Source: Methylotenera sp.
GTDB lineage: Bacteria > Pseudomonadota > Gammaproteobacteria > Burkholderiales > Methylophilaceae
Direction: 5' to 3'
DNA: 64,000 nt
Assembly (NCBI GenBank): GCA_030693535.1
Contig: JAUYAL010000078.1
Location: forward strand, 1-64,000
A program made the position numbers and the translations under genes. The notes beneath the pieces were generated by a model. The model was not told where the DNA came from, made no database searches, and saw only the letters and a program-made list of their open reading frames with translations. Shown here one piece after another: positions 45,778 to 55,240 of the stretch (within the stretch, counting starts at the first letter, position 1; each line of letters begins with the position of its first letter).

Positions 45778-47070
45778 ATGCCGCAGAACCAACAAATGGA
45801 TCAGCATTCAGATCGTTTCATTAGTACATTAACTAAAAATACCGCCGCAATCATTCTTGCTGGTGGACGTGGTAGTCGTTTGAAAAATTTAACGGATTGG
45901 CGTGCTAAACCCGCCGTTCAGTTCGGTGGCAAATACCGGATTATTGATTTCCCCCTGTCAAATTGCATTAATTCAGGCATACGTCGTGTAAACGTTGCAA
46001 CGCAATATAAAGCGCAAAGCATGATTCAGCATTTACAGCGAGGTTGGGGGTTTTTGCGCGGTGAATTTAATGAGTACGTCAATATCATTCCTGCGCAACA
46101 ACGGATATCAGAAGATTGGTACAAAGGCACTGCAGATGCAGTATATCAAAATCTAGATTTGCTACGTGAGGGTGGGTCTGAGTACATTCTGATACTTGCT
46201 GGGGATCATATTTATAAAATGGATTACGGCAGAATGCTGGCAACGCATGTTAAAAATAATGCTGATATGACAGTTGCTTGCATTAACGTGCCTTTGGAAG
46301 ATGCAAAAGGATTTGGCGTGCTAGCTGTTGATGATACTGACCGCGTAATTGAGTTTGCAGAAAAGCCAGAATCGCCTAAGCATATGCCTGGAGATACAAC
46401 AAAAGCTTTTGCAAGTATGGGTATATATATATTCAATGCTAAATTTCTTTATGAGCAGTTAATACGTGATGCAGGTGATCCAAAATCCACACATGATTTT
46501 GGTGGCGATATTATTCCGTACATCATTAAAAAATATAAAATCCAGGCACATCGTTTTACAGATAGCTGTGTCGGCGCTAAAAATGGTAATTTTTATTGGC
46601 GTGATGTTGGGACGATTGATGCGTATTGGGAAGCAAATATGGAGCTTACTAGGGTGGTTCCTGAGCTTAATCTATACGACAGAGATTGGCCAATTTGGAC
46701 TTACCAAGAACATTTACCACCAGCAAAATTTGTATTTAATGATGAAGGTAGAAAAGGTAGTGCAACTGATTCATTAGTTTCTGGTGGTTGTGTGATTAGC
46801 GGCTCTATTATTGATGATTCTGTATTATTTTCAGATGTACGCATTCATAGTTATTGCACTGTAGAAAGTTCAGTTATCTTACCTAAGGTCACAGTGAATC
46901 GTAATGTTGTGCTAAAAAATGTAGTGATAGACCGTGGCTGTGTTATACCTGAAGGTATGCAGATTGGGGTAGATTTAGATCTAGATGCTAAACGCTTTTA
47001 TGTGTCTGAAAAGGGAATTACTTTAGTCACGCCAGATATGCTTGGTCAAGATTTATATAGGACCATTTGA
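45778..47070 (+). CDS. glgC: glucose-1-phosphate adenylyltransferase
   Basis: Makes ADP-glucose, the committed step of glycogen synthesis. I chose ATG 45778, because AGGAGG at 45767-45772 precedes it; the frame opens at 45751. The 430-residue protein has [21 protein letters not shown] (nucleotide and activator site), [27 protein letters not shown] and a C-terminal left-handed beta-helix. The basic N-terminal region with [13 protein letters not shown] suggests allosteric control by sugar phosphates as in other GlgC proteins. First of three plus-strand glycogen genes. Confidence 0.97.
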   Translation: MPQNQQMDQHSDRFISTLTKNTAAIILAGGRGSRLKNLTDWRAKPAVQFGGKYRIIDFPLSNCINSGIRRVNVATQYKAQSMIQHLQRGWGFLRGEFNEYVNIIPAQQRISEDWYKGTADAVYQNLDLLREGGSEYILILAGDHIYKMDYGRMLATHVKNNADMTVACINVPLEDAKGFGVLAVDDTDRVIEFAEKPESPKHMPGDTTKAFASMGIYIFNAKFLYEQLIRDAGDPKSTHDFGGDIIPYIIKKYKIQAHRFTDSCVGAKNGNFYWRDVGTIDAYWEANMELTRVVPELNLYDRDWPIWTYQEHLPPAKFVFNDEGRKGSATDSLVSGGCVISGSIIDDSVLFSDVRIHSYCTVESSVILPKVTVNRNVVLKNVVIDRGCVIPEGMQIGVDLDLDAKRFYVSEKGITLVTPDMLGQDLYRTI

Positions 47071-47125
47071 TACAAATCAATTGGTTAATAAGTTTTATTA
47101 ATATTTAACATTAAGGTTGTGCTAA

Positions 47126-48871
47126 TTGAAGTCTAATCGTCCTAAGCTATTTCTTAATCTCTACTGGCATATGCATCAACCAGATTATCGTGACACTGTT
47201 AGCAATGAATATGTGCTACCTTGGACGTACTTGCATGCCATAAAAGATTATAGTGATATGGCTTTTCATCTTGAGACGAATCCTAAAGCGCGAGTGACAT
47301 TTAATTTTGTGCCGATTTTATTGGAGCAGCTTGAAGATTACAGTAGTCAGTTTAAGCAAAATAAAATTCGTGATCCGCTACTGTCTTTACTTGTACATGA
47401 CAACTTAGCGGAGCTTAGTAATGAGCAATGTCAACTAGTTATGCAAAGTTGTTTTAAGAGCCACCATGAAAAAATGCTGAGCCCATTCCCGCATTATCAG
47501 CGCTTATTGCAGATTTATCAGTTAGTTGAAAAAACTGCTACCAACGATGAATTTAATTACTTGTCCGGACAATATAAAGCAGATTTGTTAGTTTGGTATC
47601 ACTTGGCTTGGTGCGGAGAGAGTCTGCGTCGAAACAATAAGATGGTTCAATCTTTAATGGCTAAAGGTGTGCGGTTTACACTTGAAGACAGGCAAAAATT
47701 ATTCGATGTGATTGGTGAAACGATATCTGGCTTAATCCCACGTTATAAAGCACTCATGCAGCGAAAGCAAATTGAAATCTCGACAACGCCATATTATCAC
47801 CCAATATTACCATTGCTTCTTGACTTTAAATCTACGCTAGACGCGATGCCATATGCTCCTTTACCTAAGTTTGCTAAATATGCTGGTGGACAAAGTCGTG
47901 CTAGAGCGCATGTCGTGTCTGCTAAAAAGTTTCATACAAATCTTTTCGGTGAAGAACCTAGAGGGATGTGGCCGGCTGAGGGTGGTGTATCTGAATCAGC
48001 CCTTTCATTGATGGCTGAGCATGGAGTTGAGTGGGCGGCAACAGGGCAGGCGGTATTAGTTAATAGCTTGTTCAAGTCGCATTTAAGTGTAGAGGATAAG
48101 AATGAATATCTATATCAACCTTATCGCGTGACTAACGGGGAGCATGACGTTTTATGTTTTTTTAGAGACGATAACCTTTCAGATAAAATTGGTTTTGAAT
48201 ATGCAAAAATGCACACGCCTGATGCAGTAAATGATTTCATTCAGACGTTAGAAAATATTCATCAGACAGATAATCTGGCTGGGGGGAAAAGTATAACTAA
48301 AGTGGTCAGTGTTATTTTAGATGGTGAAAATGCATGGGAATATTATCCTTACAATGGCTATTATTTCTTAACTGAATTGTATGAAGCACTAGTAAATCAT
48401 CCTGATATTGAAATGACGACTTTTAGTGATATTGTCGACTTGTATAAATCTAAACAATATAAAACCAAGAAAATATCCGCACCCGCATTGCCTCAAGTGG
48501 CAGCTGGTAGCTGGGTCTATGGCACTTTTAGCACTTGGATAGGCAGCAAAGATAAAAACCAGGCATGGGATTTATTGTGTACGGCTAAAAAAACTTACGA
48601 TAGTGTATTGTCTAAAAATAATTTAAATGCAGATCAACTTGTGGCTTGTGAACGTCAACTTGCGATTTGTGAAGGTTCAGATTGGTTTTGGTGGTTTGGA
48701 GACTACAATTCATCAGAAAGTGTGTCTAGTTTTGATCAATTATATAGACGCAATCTTATTAATTTGTATACTTTACTCGAACAGCCTGTACCTGAAGCAC
48801 TATATTCTAGTATAAGCGCCGGTGGTGGTAACGCTGCAAATGCAGGCACCATGCGACGTGGGCAAGAATAG
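47126..48871 (+). CDS. glycoside hydrolase family 57 protein, alpha-glucan acting
   Basis: A 581-residue cytoplasmic protein with no signal peptide. GH57 features: LYWHMHQPDYRD at the N-terminus (conserved HQP motif), GMWPAEGGVSE with the probable nucleophile Glu, and VILDGENAWEYY with the probable acid Asp. GH57 includes amylases, amylopullulanases, 4-alpha-glucanotransferases and branching enzymes. Between glgC and malQ it probably trims or rearranges glycogen or maltodextrins; the exact activity cannot be told. The start must be TTG 47126, since an in-frame TAA precedes it directly. Confidence 0.9.
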   Translation: MKSNRPKLFLNLYWHMHQPDYRDTVSNEYVLPWTYLHAIKDYSDMAFHLETNPKARVTFNFVPILLEQLEDYSSQFKQNKIRDPLLSLLVHDNLAELSNEQCQLVMQSCFKSHHEKMLSPFPHYQRLLQIYQLVEKTATNDEFNYLSGQYKADLLVWYHLAWCGESLRRNNKMVQSLMAKGVRFTLEDRQKLFDVIGETISGLIPRYKALMQRKQIEISTTPYYHPILPLLLDFKSTLDAMPYAPLPKFAKYAGGQSRARAHVVSAKKFHTNLFGEEPRGMWPAEGGVSESALSLMAEHGVEWAATGQAVLVNSLFKSHLSVEDKNEYLYQPYRVTNGEHDVLCFFRDDNLSDKIGFEYAKMHTPDAVNDFIQTLENIHQTDNLAGGKSITKVVSVILDGENAWEYYPYNGYYFLTELYEALVNHPDIEMTTFSDIVDLYKSKQYKTKKISAPALPQVAAGSWVYGTFSTWIGSKDKNQAWDLLCTAKKTYDSVLSKNNLNADQLVACERQLAICEGSDWFWWFGDYNSSESVSSFDQLYRRNLINLYTLLEQPVPEALYSSISAGGGNAANAGTMRRGQE

Positions 48872-48949
48872 CTTGAGGATGCTGACTAGCTGAGCTAAAA
48901 AATTAGCGTTAAAAAGCTTTATAATAAGCACAATATTTTGTAGGCAATC

Positions 48950-50452
48950 ATGAAACACGCTAATTTATCTCTTTTAAGTCAACGCCGTGCGGGCGTTTTG
49001 TTACATATAAGTTCTCTGCCTAGTGCGAGCTATGTCGGAGATTTAGGCCCTGAGGCCTATCGTTTCGTAGATTTTTTGCATGATATTGGTGCCAGTGTTT
49101 GGCAGACATTGCCTATCAATATGCCACATGCTGACAATTCCCCATATCAGTGTTTATCAGCTTACGCAGGTAATCCAGACTTTATTAGCCTAGAAACGTT
49201 ACAAAAGAAACACTTACTTACAAAAAGTGATGTAAATGACTTTGCTACAAATCAATCACATAACAAATCACAATTAATTACTAAAGCTTATCAAGCTTTT
49301 TGCAAAAAAACTAACAATAATAAACAGCAACAACTTTTTGCTGACTTCTGTATAAAGCAGGCGCACTGGCTAAATGATTTTGCCTTATTTTTAACGCTAC
49401 GAGTTAAGTTTAACCAAGCTGGTTGGAACAATTGGCCAGAGGGTTACAAAAATAGGGATGCAAAAATACTCAGGAAAGCACGTAAGGAGTTGGCGCAGGA
49501 AATTGCAGTGATTCAATTTTCGCAGTTTGTGTTTTTCACTCAGTGGTTGAGCCTTAAAGCTTATGCTGCGAATAAAAATGTATATTTATTTGGAGATATA
49601 CCCATATTTGTGGCTTATGACAGCGCTGATGTATGGGCACATCCAAATTTATTTAAGTTGGATGATAATAAAAATATGGCGGTAGTGGCAGGTGTGCCAC
49701 CTGATTACTTTTCTGAAACTGGACAACGTTGGGGTAATCCTCATTATAACTGGGGTGCGATGGCCACCGACGGTTATGCATGGTGGATATCGCGAATGGC
49801 AACACAAAGTGCGCTGTTTGATATTGTACGTATTGACCATTTTAGAGGCTTGGAGGCCGCATGGGAGATCCCTGCAAGTGAAGATACTGCAATGAACGGT
49901 CAATGGGTATTGGCACCAGGGGATAATTTGCTAGCTGCCATCACAGGTGCTTTGCCAAATATTTGTTTGGTTGCAGAAGATCTGGGGATTATTACTGATG
50001 AAGTGAATGCTTTAAGAAATAAATATCATTTACCTGGCATGAAGATTTTGCAGTTTGCTTTTAGTGGTGAAGAGGCTAATCCGTACTTGCCACACCACAT
50101 TGAAGACAATAGTGTTGCCTATACTGGTACGCATGACAATGACACAACATTAGGTTGGTATCAATCTTCAGATGAGCAACAACGTAAGCATGTACATGCT
50201 TATTTACGGTCATCTCATTCTGAGCAGCATGAACTTAACATGCCAAAAGATTTAATCGATATGGCGATGAAATCTAATGCGATATTAACGATTATTCCAA
50301 TGCAAGATATATTGGCACTTGACTCTAACCATCGAATGAATACGCCTGGAACATCAAGTGGAAATTGGCATTGGCGCTTTAATTGGCAACAATTATCATT
50401 ATCTCAGCAAGAGCATATAACGAAAGTGATTAGCTTTACAAGACGAAGTTAG
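48950..50452 (+). CDS. malQ: 4-alpha-glucanotransferase (amylomaltase)
   Basis: GH77 enzyme that disproportionates maltodextrins, moving alpha-1,4-glucan chains and freeing glucose. The 500-residue protein has RRAGVLLHISSLPS, WQTLPINMPH and DNSPYQCLSAYAGNP at the start, the nucleophile Asp in DIVRIDHFRGLEAAWEIP, the acid Glu in LVAEDLGIIT and AYTGTHDNDTTLGWY. It follows the GH57 gene by 78 bases; together with glgC these form a glycogen metabolism operon. Confidence 0.96.
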   Translation: MKHANLSLLSQRRAGVLLHISSLPSASYVGDLGPEAYRFVDFLHDIGASVWQTLPINMPHADNSPYQCLSAYAGNPDFISLETLQKKHLLTKSDVNDFATNQSHNKSQLITKAYQAFCKKTNNNKQQQLFADFCIKQAHWLNDFALFLTLRVKFNQAGWNNWPEGYKNRDAKILRKARKELAQEIAVIQFSQFVFFTQWLSLKAYAANKNVYLFGDIPIFVAYDSADVWAHPNLFKLDDNKNMAVVAGVPPDYFSETGQRWGNPHYNWGAMATDGYAWWISRMATQSALFDIVRIDHFRGLEAAWEIPASEDTAMNGQWVLAPGDNLLAAITGALPNICLVAEDLGIITDEVNALRNKYHLPGMKILQFAFSGEEANPYLPHHIEDNSVAYTGTHDNDTTLGWYQSSDEQQRKHVHAYLRSSHSEQHELNMPKDLIDMAMKSNAILTIIPMQDILALDSNHRMNTPGTSSGNWHWRFNWQQLSLSQQEHITKVISFTRRS

Positions 50453-50509
50453 CTAAGTTACATTGCAAAATATTAAATTGGCTGTAAGCGCTTAGTTAGC
50501 TTTTCTGGT

Positions 50510-50791
50510 TTATTTTAAATTGTTCAAGCCAGTACTAGATTTTTCGACATATACGCAATGAATCTCCCTCAGCATCAATACATACAGACCTTCAACTTTG
50601 TCGCGCGCCCAGGGTGTTTTACGTAAGAACTTTAAGCTAGAAGCAATGCTAGGGTCATTGCTAAAACATCGCACTGGAATGCGACGCGCTAATTCAGCCC
50701 AGTTGTAGTGTAATACTAATGCCGTTAATATTGCCTCTAGCGTTAATCCATGCAAAGGGTTGTTGGGTTGTTTTGGCGGCGAAATTGACAT
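50510..50791 (-). CDS. VF530-like small DNA-binding family protein
   Basis: A 93-residue protein with the segments [21 protein letters not shown]-like [14 protein letters not shown] and [20 protein letters not shown], which match the VF530 (DUF2132) family; a structure of a Vibrio member exists and DNA binding was proposed from it. No signal peptide. It starts 19 bases after the 415-residue unknown and may be the last gene of the J-domain operon. Biological role unknown. Confidence 0.85.
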   Translation of the reverse strand: MSISPPKQPNNPLHGLTLEAILTALVLHYNWAELARRIPVRCFSNDPSIASSLKFLRKTPWARDKVEGLYVLMLREIHCVYVEKSSTGLNNLK

Positions 50792-50810
50792 AATGCTTTG
50801 CAGGTTAATT

Positions 50811-52058
50811 TTATTTCTTTTGTTTCTGAATATTGCAACGATCGACTAAATACTCCATGACCTCATTTAACTTTTCATCTGAAGAATCTAACAAAAATGG
50901 CATGGCCTCTTCAATAAATTCAGTCCATAAAGATTTAAGTTGCGCAACTTCATCATAAGGTGCCTTTTTAATTAGATTCTGCACTTCATTTTGTAAAAGT
51001 CCATTTTGACGGATGTATAATACGGCTTTTTTAGCATCAGTCACTTTTAGCGTGGTTTGTTGATCCAGTCCTGCTGCCGCACACAGAAATAATGTAAGAA
51101 GGTGGGCGTCATCTTCAGTACCACCAGTAAGTGAGAACCATTCTTCGGCAAGTATTTTGTCGAACCGACTCACTTCATTAAGGTCATTATGCAAGTAAAA
51201 GTATTGTCGAACTTTAAGGTCATTGAAAACTGCTTCTAGTGTTAGGGACTGGCTTACCACTTTAGGAATATCATCATTCTTTATGCTTAAGAGCACTTCC
51301 TTTGCATCTTCTTGGAACTCTGCAGGCACTTCATCTATAAATTTTGTTGAGCAAGTTACATCACCTAAAAATCCAAATTCTTTGCGAATTGATTTAAATA
51401 TTTCGAATAAACTCGCTTCGCTAGGAAGGTTTATTTTATTACCCGTAATTTTTTTTGCACCATAGGTACAAGATAGCAGTAATGTACGAATGACATGTTT
51501 AGCCGAGACGTGGTGTTCATTTAATTGAATAATGGGCACCCCAACTTTTCTGGCTAGCCATGTAGCAAAGTCGATGTCTCGCTTGAATCCCTCACAATCT
51601 TTAAAAGTTTGCCTATATTTTGCGACTGATAAGCCATTGCTTATGCTTCTCTTCAGGAACTCACGCTCAGAATCAAGTCGTGGCGAGCCGAAGTGATCGT
51701 CTTCTGGCATGCTATAAAGCGATTTCAGTAATTGCGACCCACCGCGAGAAAGTGTACGAATTGGTTTTTCTTTTAACAACAGTGCAGCTTGATTAAGCTC
51801 TCCACCTGTTACGTCTTCTAGATTCAAGCTGACCAAACTTACCATGCGTTTCATTGATGTTTCTAGATTTTTTCTTAAGTGCGAAGATTCACCAAAATAT
51901 TCTGCAATTTGAATAGAACCTGTAGCAGCATCATTAATAATTTCATCAATTTTATATTGATCTATAATGCTGTGTTGAACCCCATACCTCAAGGCTTTTT
52001 CAAAGAAAGGCGCATTGTCATATGATGCAATAGCCTGTGTTTTATTTGAGAGTGACAT
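50811..52058 (-). CDS. unrecognised 415-residue protein of the J-domain operon
   Basis: I do not recognise this protein. I start it at ATG 52058 over TTG 52067. It is soluble and predicted almost wholly helical, with a mix of acidic and basic residues and no membrane segment, signal peptide or nucleotide-binding motif. A region at about 75-125 ([33 protein letters not shown]) looks well structured, and [15 protein letters not shown] near 200-215 is another hydrophobic core. The final 15 residues are basic. Fourth gene of the minus-strand operon, 46 bases after the acidic 224-residue gene. It could be a scaffold or chaperone client-binding partner; that is a guess from context. Confidence 0.75.
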   Translation of the reverse strand: MSLSNKTQAIASYDNAPFFEKALRYGVQHSIIDQYKIDEIINDAATGSIQIAEYFGESSHLRKNLETSMKRMVSLVSLNLEDVTGGELNQAALLLKEKPIRTLSRGGSQLLKSLYSMPEDDHFGSPRLDSEREFLKRSISNGLSVAKYRQTFKDCEGFKRDIDFATWLARKVGVPIIQLNEHHVSAKHVIRTLLLSCTYGAKKITGNKINLPSEASLFEIFKSIRKEFGFLGDVTCSTKFIDEVPAEFQEDAKEVLLSIKNDDIPKVVSQSLTLEAVFNDLKVRQYFYLHNDLNEVSRFDKILAEEWFSLTGGTEDDAHLLTLFLCAAAGLDQQTTLKVTDAKKAVLYIRQNGLLQNEVQNLIKKAPYDEVAQLKSLWTEFIEEAMPFLLDSSDEKLNEVMEYLVDRCNIQKQKK

Positions 52059-52104
52059 AAGTGACAATTTAATGATGATAAAGCTGCATATTTAGCATAT
52101 TGCC

Positions 52105-52779
52105 TTAAATAGCTGAATCTTCATCTTCATCATCACCTCTGCTTACTTTTTTATCTACAGGATCAACGATTAGAGGGGCTTCATCATCACCTTCGGCAAT
52201 CAGGAACAATTCAGGAGTCACCTTTTCTTCAAGCTTAACTTTCAATAGCGCATGAACGATATTATAAATATCTTCATGCTCATGTCGTAATAACCAGGTA
52301 AGCTCTTTCCAGTCATGGTCACTTATTTCAGCACGTGAGATGTCTTCTGTTTCTAGTGCGGAAAATGTTTCCCCCACGATCTCTTCTGCACGATCAGAAA
52401 GGTAGTCGGCAAATGTCTCATACCCAAATTCAAGTTCGGCTATTGCCACAATAAATTCATTAGCATTGGCATCTTCACGAAAAATTACTGAATTAATCAT
52501 GCCGCGCAGATGTTCATTTGAAACGTCTTTGTATAGACGATCTAAAACAACGACTTTTGCAAATTGCTCGGGTGTAATTAATAAATTTAAAAGTGACTGT
52601 TTAGATGAATCATATTCACGCATCACAGCCAATAGCTCTTTCGATGGCATATCATCGAGAACTTCTACCAGTGCGTTATCACCCTCAGTTTCTACTAAGG
52701 CGCTAAGTAATGCCTCAGCTCTGACTAGATCGCCAGACTGAATTAGACTGCTTGCTTCTACAACGACTAAATGTGACAT
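52105..52779 (-). CDS. unrecognised acidic helical protein of the J-domain operon
   Basis: A 224-residue soluble protein, strongly acidic, with no recognised domain. The helical segments (LVRAEALLSALVETEG, EVLDDMPSKELLAVMREYD, EQFAKVVVLDRLYKDVS) have the spacing of HEAT- or TPR-like alpha-alpha repeats, suggesting a protein-protein interaction platform. The last 15 residues are Asp/Glu-rich and probably disordered. A good ribosome binding site (AGGGAAAAA) precedes the ATG. Third gene of the operon, 41 bases after the 163-residue gene. Confidence 0.75.
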   Translation of the reverse strand: MSHLVVVEASSLIQSGDLVRAEALLSALVETEGDNALVEVLDDMPSKELLAVMREYDSSKQSLLNLLITPEQFAKVVVLDRLYKDVSNEHLRGMINSVIFREDANANEFIVAIAELEFGYETFADYLSDRAEEIVGETFSALETEDISRAEISDHDWKELTWLLRHEHEDIYNIVHALLKVKLEEKVTPELFLIAEGDDEAPLIVDPVDKKVSRGDDEDEDSAI

Positions 52780-52820
52780 TTTTTCCCTATTGTATTTAGT
52801 TTATAAGCGCATTCTTATTG

Positions 52821-53312
52821 CTAATGGCTGTCGAATCCATGCTCTGATAACCACTCGCCACCTGCCTCTGCAAGGTCATCTGATTCCTCCGCTTCCATTT
52901 CTTCAATGGCATCTTCACTTACCTCATACAGTGCATAAAGATGCTCCAACATGACTGTGGTTAATAAGAAATGTTCACCACCCACCTCAGTTTTTAGTTT
53001 TTCAACAAGGCTAATAGACCATGGCAGAAATTGAATGCTGTTAGATATCGTATCCCACGGTGGAAACTTAGCAGGCTCCTTATCAATATAGCTCATAATC
53101 ACCTTTGGTTTTTTAACTATCACACTTTTGTGAAAAATAACCGCTAACATTTCAGGGTTTGTTTTTATCATTGGCATTAAGTCTGCTATCTGAGAACGTT
53201 TTTCTTTGAGACGATTAGCAAGGACATCTTCACCACCAGAGTCAGTTTTTAAATCATCAATATCAGCCACATAAGTAGCCATCAGGTCAGTAAAGTAGCG
53301 CGATATTCTCAT
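52821..53312 (-). CDS. unrecognised acidic 163-residue protein coupled to the J-domain gene
   Basis: Soluble, acidic, mostly helical, with no recognised domain. The start at ATG 53312 overlaps the stop of the J-domain gene (ATGA), a classical coupling; the frame upstream of it (to 53345) lies inside the J-domain gene. The last 35 residues are very acidic (SEDAIEEMEAEESDD). The middle holds a Trp- and Pro-containing hydrophobic patch (FPPWDTISNSIQFLPWSI). Tight coupling suggests it forms a complex with the J-domain protein. Confidence 0.75.
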   Translation of the reverse strand: MRISRYFTDLMATYVADIDDLKTDSGGEDVLANRLKEKRSQIADLMPMIKTNPEMLAVIFHKSVIVKKPKVIMSYIDKEPAKFPPWDTISNSIQFLPWSISLVEKLKTEVGGEHFLLTTVMLEHLYALYEVSEDAIEEMEAEESDDLAEAGGEWLSEHGFDSH

Positions 53313-53590
53313 TTTTTTAATATTCCATCTATATAGTATTGCCAAATTTCATGTGCTGTGTCTATTGGGTTGTCCAATAAACCACGCCTGCGGGTTTCAT
53401 CAAAGCTTTTTCTTTTATCAGTATCAGAAAGTACTTCGTAGGCTTCCTGAACTTTTCTGAACTTTGCAGGTGCATCACTTGATGCGTTTTTGTCTGGATG
53501 AAGTTGAGAAGCCAGCCTGCGATAAGTGGTTTTAATTTCGGTAAGCGTGGCACTCGTTGCAATACCTAAAACAGCATAGTGATCTTTCAA
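53309..53590 (-). CDS. minimal J-domain (DnaJ-type) co-chaperone
   Basis: A 93-residue protein that is little more than a J-domain (about 1-68) with HPD at 31-33 (SQLHPDKN) and a short tail of 25 residues (NPIDTAHEIWQYYIDGIL). J-domains stimulate the ATPase of Hsp70 proteins. There is no Gly/Phe region, zinc finger or client domain, so specificity must come from partners. The start at TTG 53590 is chosen because GAGG lies before it and a good promoter (53659-53631) puts transcription at about 53624; an ATG at 53671 lies upstream of that promoter. First gene of the operon. Confidence 0.88.
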   Translation of the reverse strand: MKDHYAVLGIATSATLTEIKTTYRRLASQLHPDKNASSDAPAKFRKVQEAYEVLSDTDKRKSFDETRRRGLLDNPIDTAHEIWQYYIDGILKK

Positions 53591-53630
53591 TTTACACACC
53601 TCTTTTAGTACCACGTAGAATAACCTTAAT

Positions 53631-53659
53631 ATTACATTGTTATCGAATGTATCTTTCAA
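53631..53659 (-). promoter_or_regulatory. promoter of the J-domain operon
   Basis: On the minus strand TTGAAA (53659-53654) is followed after exactly 17 bp by TGTAAT (53636-53631), each a 5/6 match to the sigma-70 consensus. The start would be near 53624, 34 bases before the J-domain TTG. It lies just beyond the tRNA-Asn terminator, so the operon is transcribed independently. Confidence 0.55.
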
Positions 53660-53677
53660 TTTCACATACAAACAAAA

Positions 53678-53705
53678 AAGCCGCTGAAATTTATTTCAGC
53701 GGCTT
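53678..53705 (-). terminator. terminator of tRNA-Asn
   Basis: aagccgctgaaat at 53678-53690 is repeated in inverse at 53693-53705, a 13 bp stem with a two-base loop; on the minus strand a T6 run follows (53679-53674). It stands 6 bases after the tRNA 3' end. Confidence 0.88.
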
Positions 53706-53710
53706 GTATC

Positions 53711-53786
53711 TGGCTCCTCGACCTGGGCTCGAACCAGGGACACATGGATTAACAGTCCATTGCTCTACCAACTGAGCTATCGAGGA
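53711..53786 (-). tRNA. tRNA-Asn (anticodon GTT)
   Basis: A 76-base cloverleaf on the minus strand. The acceptor arm (tcctcga/tcgagga), the D arm with AGTTGGTAGAGC, the anticodon loop CTGTTAA with GTT, the T arm GGTTCGAGCC, and an encoded CCA end are all visible. No duplication of its 3' end, which would mark an integrated element, was noticed nearby. Confidence 0.97.
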
Positions 53787-53801
53787 ATTGATGAAGGCGC
53801 T

Positions 53802-53830
53802 ATAGTAATAGCTAAGAGGATTTTGGTCAA
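53802..53830 (-). promoter_or_regulatory. promoter of tRNA-Asn
   Basis: On the minus strand TTGACC (53830-53825) and TACTAT (53807-53802) are 17 bp apart. Transcription would start around 53795, nine bases before the mature tRNA 5' end. It overlaps the leader of the divergent AsmA-like gene. Confidence 0.5.
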
Positions 53831-53861
53831 TCATTACACGACATATTTTAGGGTTAATTTG

Positions 53862-55199
53862 ATGTTAAAAAGTAGAAAAATTGTAATTTGGTTATCTGCT
53901 CTAATTAGCTTATTGATTATTTTACCTTTTTTAATTCCTACTCAATCATACCTAAATGAAGCTGAACGTGTCGCAAGCGATAAATTTGGTGTGCCAGTGA
54001 CAATTGCATCTGTTCATTGGTCATTACTACCTAGTCCACGAGTTGTAGCAGAAGGTATTACAGTAGGTAAACTTCAAGAAATAAAAGTGGCGCAGATTGT
54101 GGTTATTCCTACCTTAAGTTCTTTGTTTTCTTCGACTAAAGTCCTCGATTTAAGAGTTAACAAGCCAATTTTTAAGCATGGCGCTGTAGTAATTGCATCG
54201 ACTTTATTTAGGAAGCACACAGAAGTAAGCAAAGATACTGCTACAATTAATATTAACAACGTAAAGGTGGAAGCGTTGCAGTTTGATTGGCCTGCTATAA
54301 AGCTACCCCTTATTAATTTAAATGTGAACTTTAAAAATGCAAATGTTTTGACCTCAGTCACGATAAACGCTGAAGATGAGGCATTTAAAGCTGTTATATC
54401 ATCAAAAAGCGATGAGTATTTAATATCGATGCTAGCTAAAAATTGGATTTCTCCAGTGGGCTTACCTTTGTTGATTGATAGCGCTAAGTTCGAAATGATT
54501 TTAAAGGGTAGTCGACTATATATTCCTATCATTGATGTTGCGTTATATGACGGAAAACTGACAGGAAATGCAAATGTTTCATGGGGAAAGGATTGGCATA
54601 CGAGCGGTAAACTAAAATTAGATAATGTCTCAATTAAAGAGCCAAGTCGATTAGTAAGTAAAGCAGTTTACTTTAGTGGCCACTTGTTTAGTAGTGGTGA
54701 CTTTTCCAGCAGTGCAAAAGAGCCATCTGCATTGGCGGATAATATTAGAGCAGATTTCAAATTCAACGTTAATAGCGGCGTTTTGAATGGGATGGATTTG
54801 GTGAAGGTGGCAAGCATATTAATTAAGCAGGGACATAGTGGTGGCGAAACAGAGTTTGATGAATTGTCCGGTTTGCTTAATGTGGCAGATAAGCAATACA
54901 ACTTGCGTAATCTTAAAATAAGTTCAGGATTATTATCAGGAACAGGGCAGGTTAAAATAAAAGCAAATGAACAGTTAAATGGTGATGTAGAAATAAAGCT
55001 TAAACATAGTGCGAGCTTGGTAGCTATTCCCCTCAATGTATCAGGGACGTTAAATAACCCAGTGGTGTTGCCTTCAACGATTGCCTTGGCAGGGGCTTTG
55101 GCGGGCACAGCTATTTTAGGCCCCGGTGTTGGGACTAGTTTGGGAATTAAAGCAGGTGGAGTGATAGGAAAATTTAAAGGATTATTTCAAAATAATTAA
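53862..55199 (+). CDS. AsmA-family envelope protein
   Basis: A 445-residue protein with an N-terminal membrane helix (about 5-25, IVIWLSALISLLIILPFLIP) and a large beta-rich periplasmic part. The ending with AGALAGTAILGPGVGTSLGIKAG and the preceding SGTLNNPVVLPS is typical for AsmA-like proteins, which are thought to move phospholipids between membranes. Start at ATG 53862, with AGGG upstream; the frame runs back into the tRNA and so cannot start earlier. Transcribed alone and convergent with the aminotransferase. Confidence 0.85.
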   Translation: MLKSRKIVIWLSALISLLIILPFLIPTQSYLNEAERVASDKFGVPVTIASVHWSLLPSPRVVAEGITVGKLQEIKVAQIVVIPTLSSLFSSTKVLDLRVNKPIFKHGAVVIASTLFRKHTEVSKDTATININNVKVEALQFDWPAIKLPLINLNVNFKNANVLTSVTINAEDEAFKAVISSKSDEYLISMLAKNWISPVGLPLLIDSAKFEMILKGSRLYIPIIDVALYDGKLTGNANVSWGKDWHTSGKLKLDNVSIKEPSRLVSKAVYFSGHLFSSGDFSSSAKEPSALADNIRADFKFNVNSGVLNGMDLVKVASILIKQGHSGGETEFDELSGLLNVADKQYNLRNLKISSGLLSGTGQVKIKANEQLNGDVEIKLKHSASLVAIPLNVSGTLNNPVVLPSTIALAGALAGTAILGPGVGTSLGIKAGGVIGKFKGLFQNN

Positions 55200-55240
55200 C
55201 CCATTAAAATAAACCTTTCAATATTTTCATCATATTTGTA

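Noticed and set aside
53591..53671. Upstream ATG (53671) as start of the J-domain protein
   Set aside because: It lies upstream of the best promoter and its extra residues have no J-domain character; TTG 53590 with GAGG fits better.
53711..53786. tRNA-Asn as the attachment site of a genomic island covering the J-domain operon
   Set aside because: No integrase gene and no repeated tRNA 3' end was seen, and base composition is like the neighbours.
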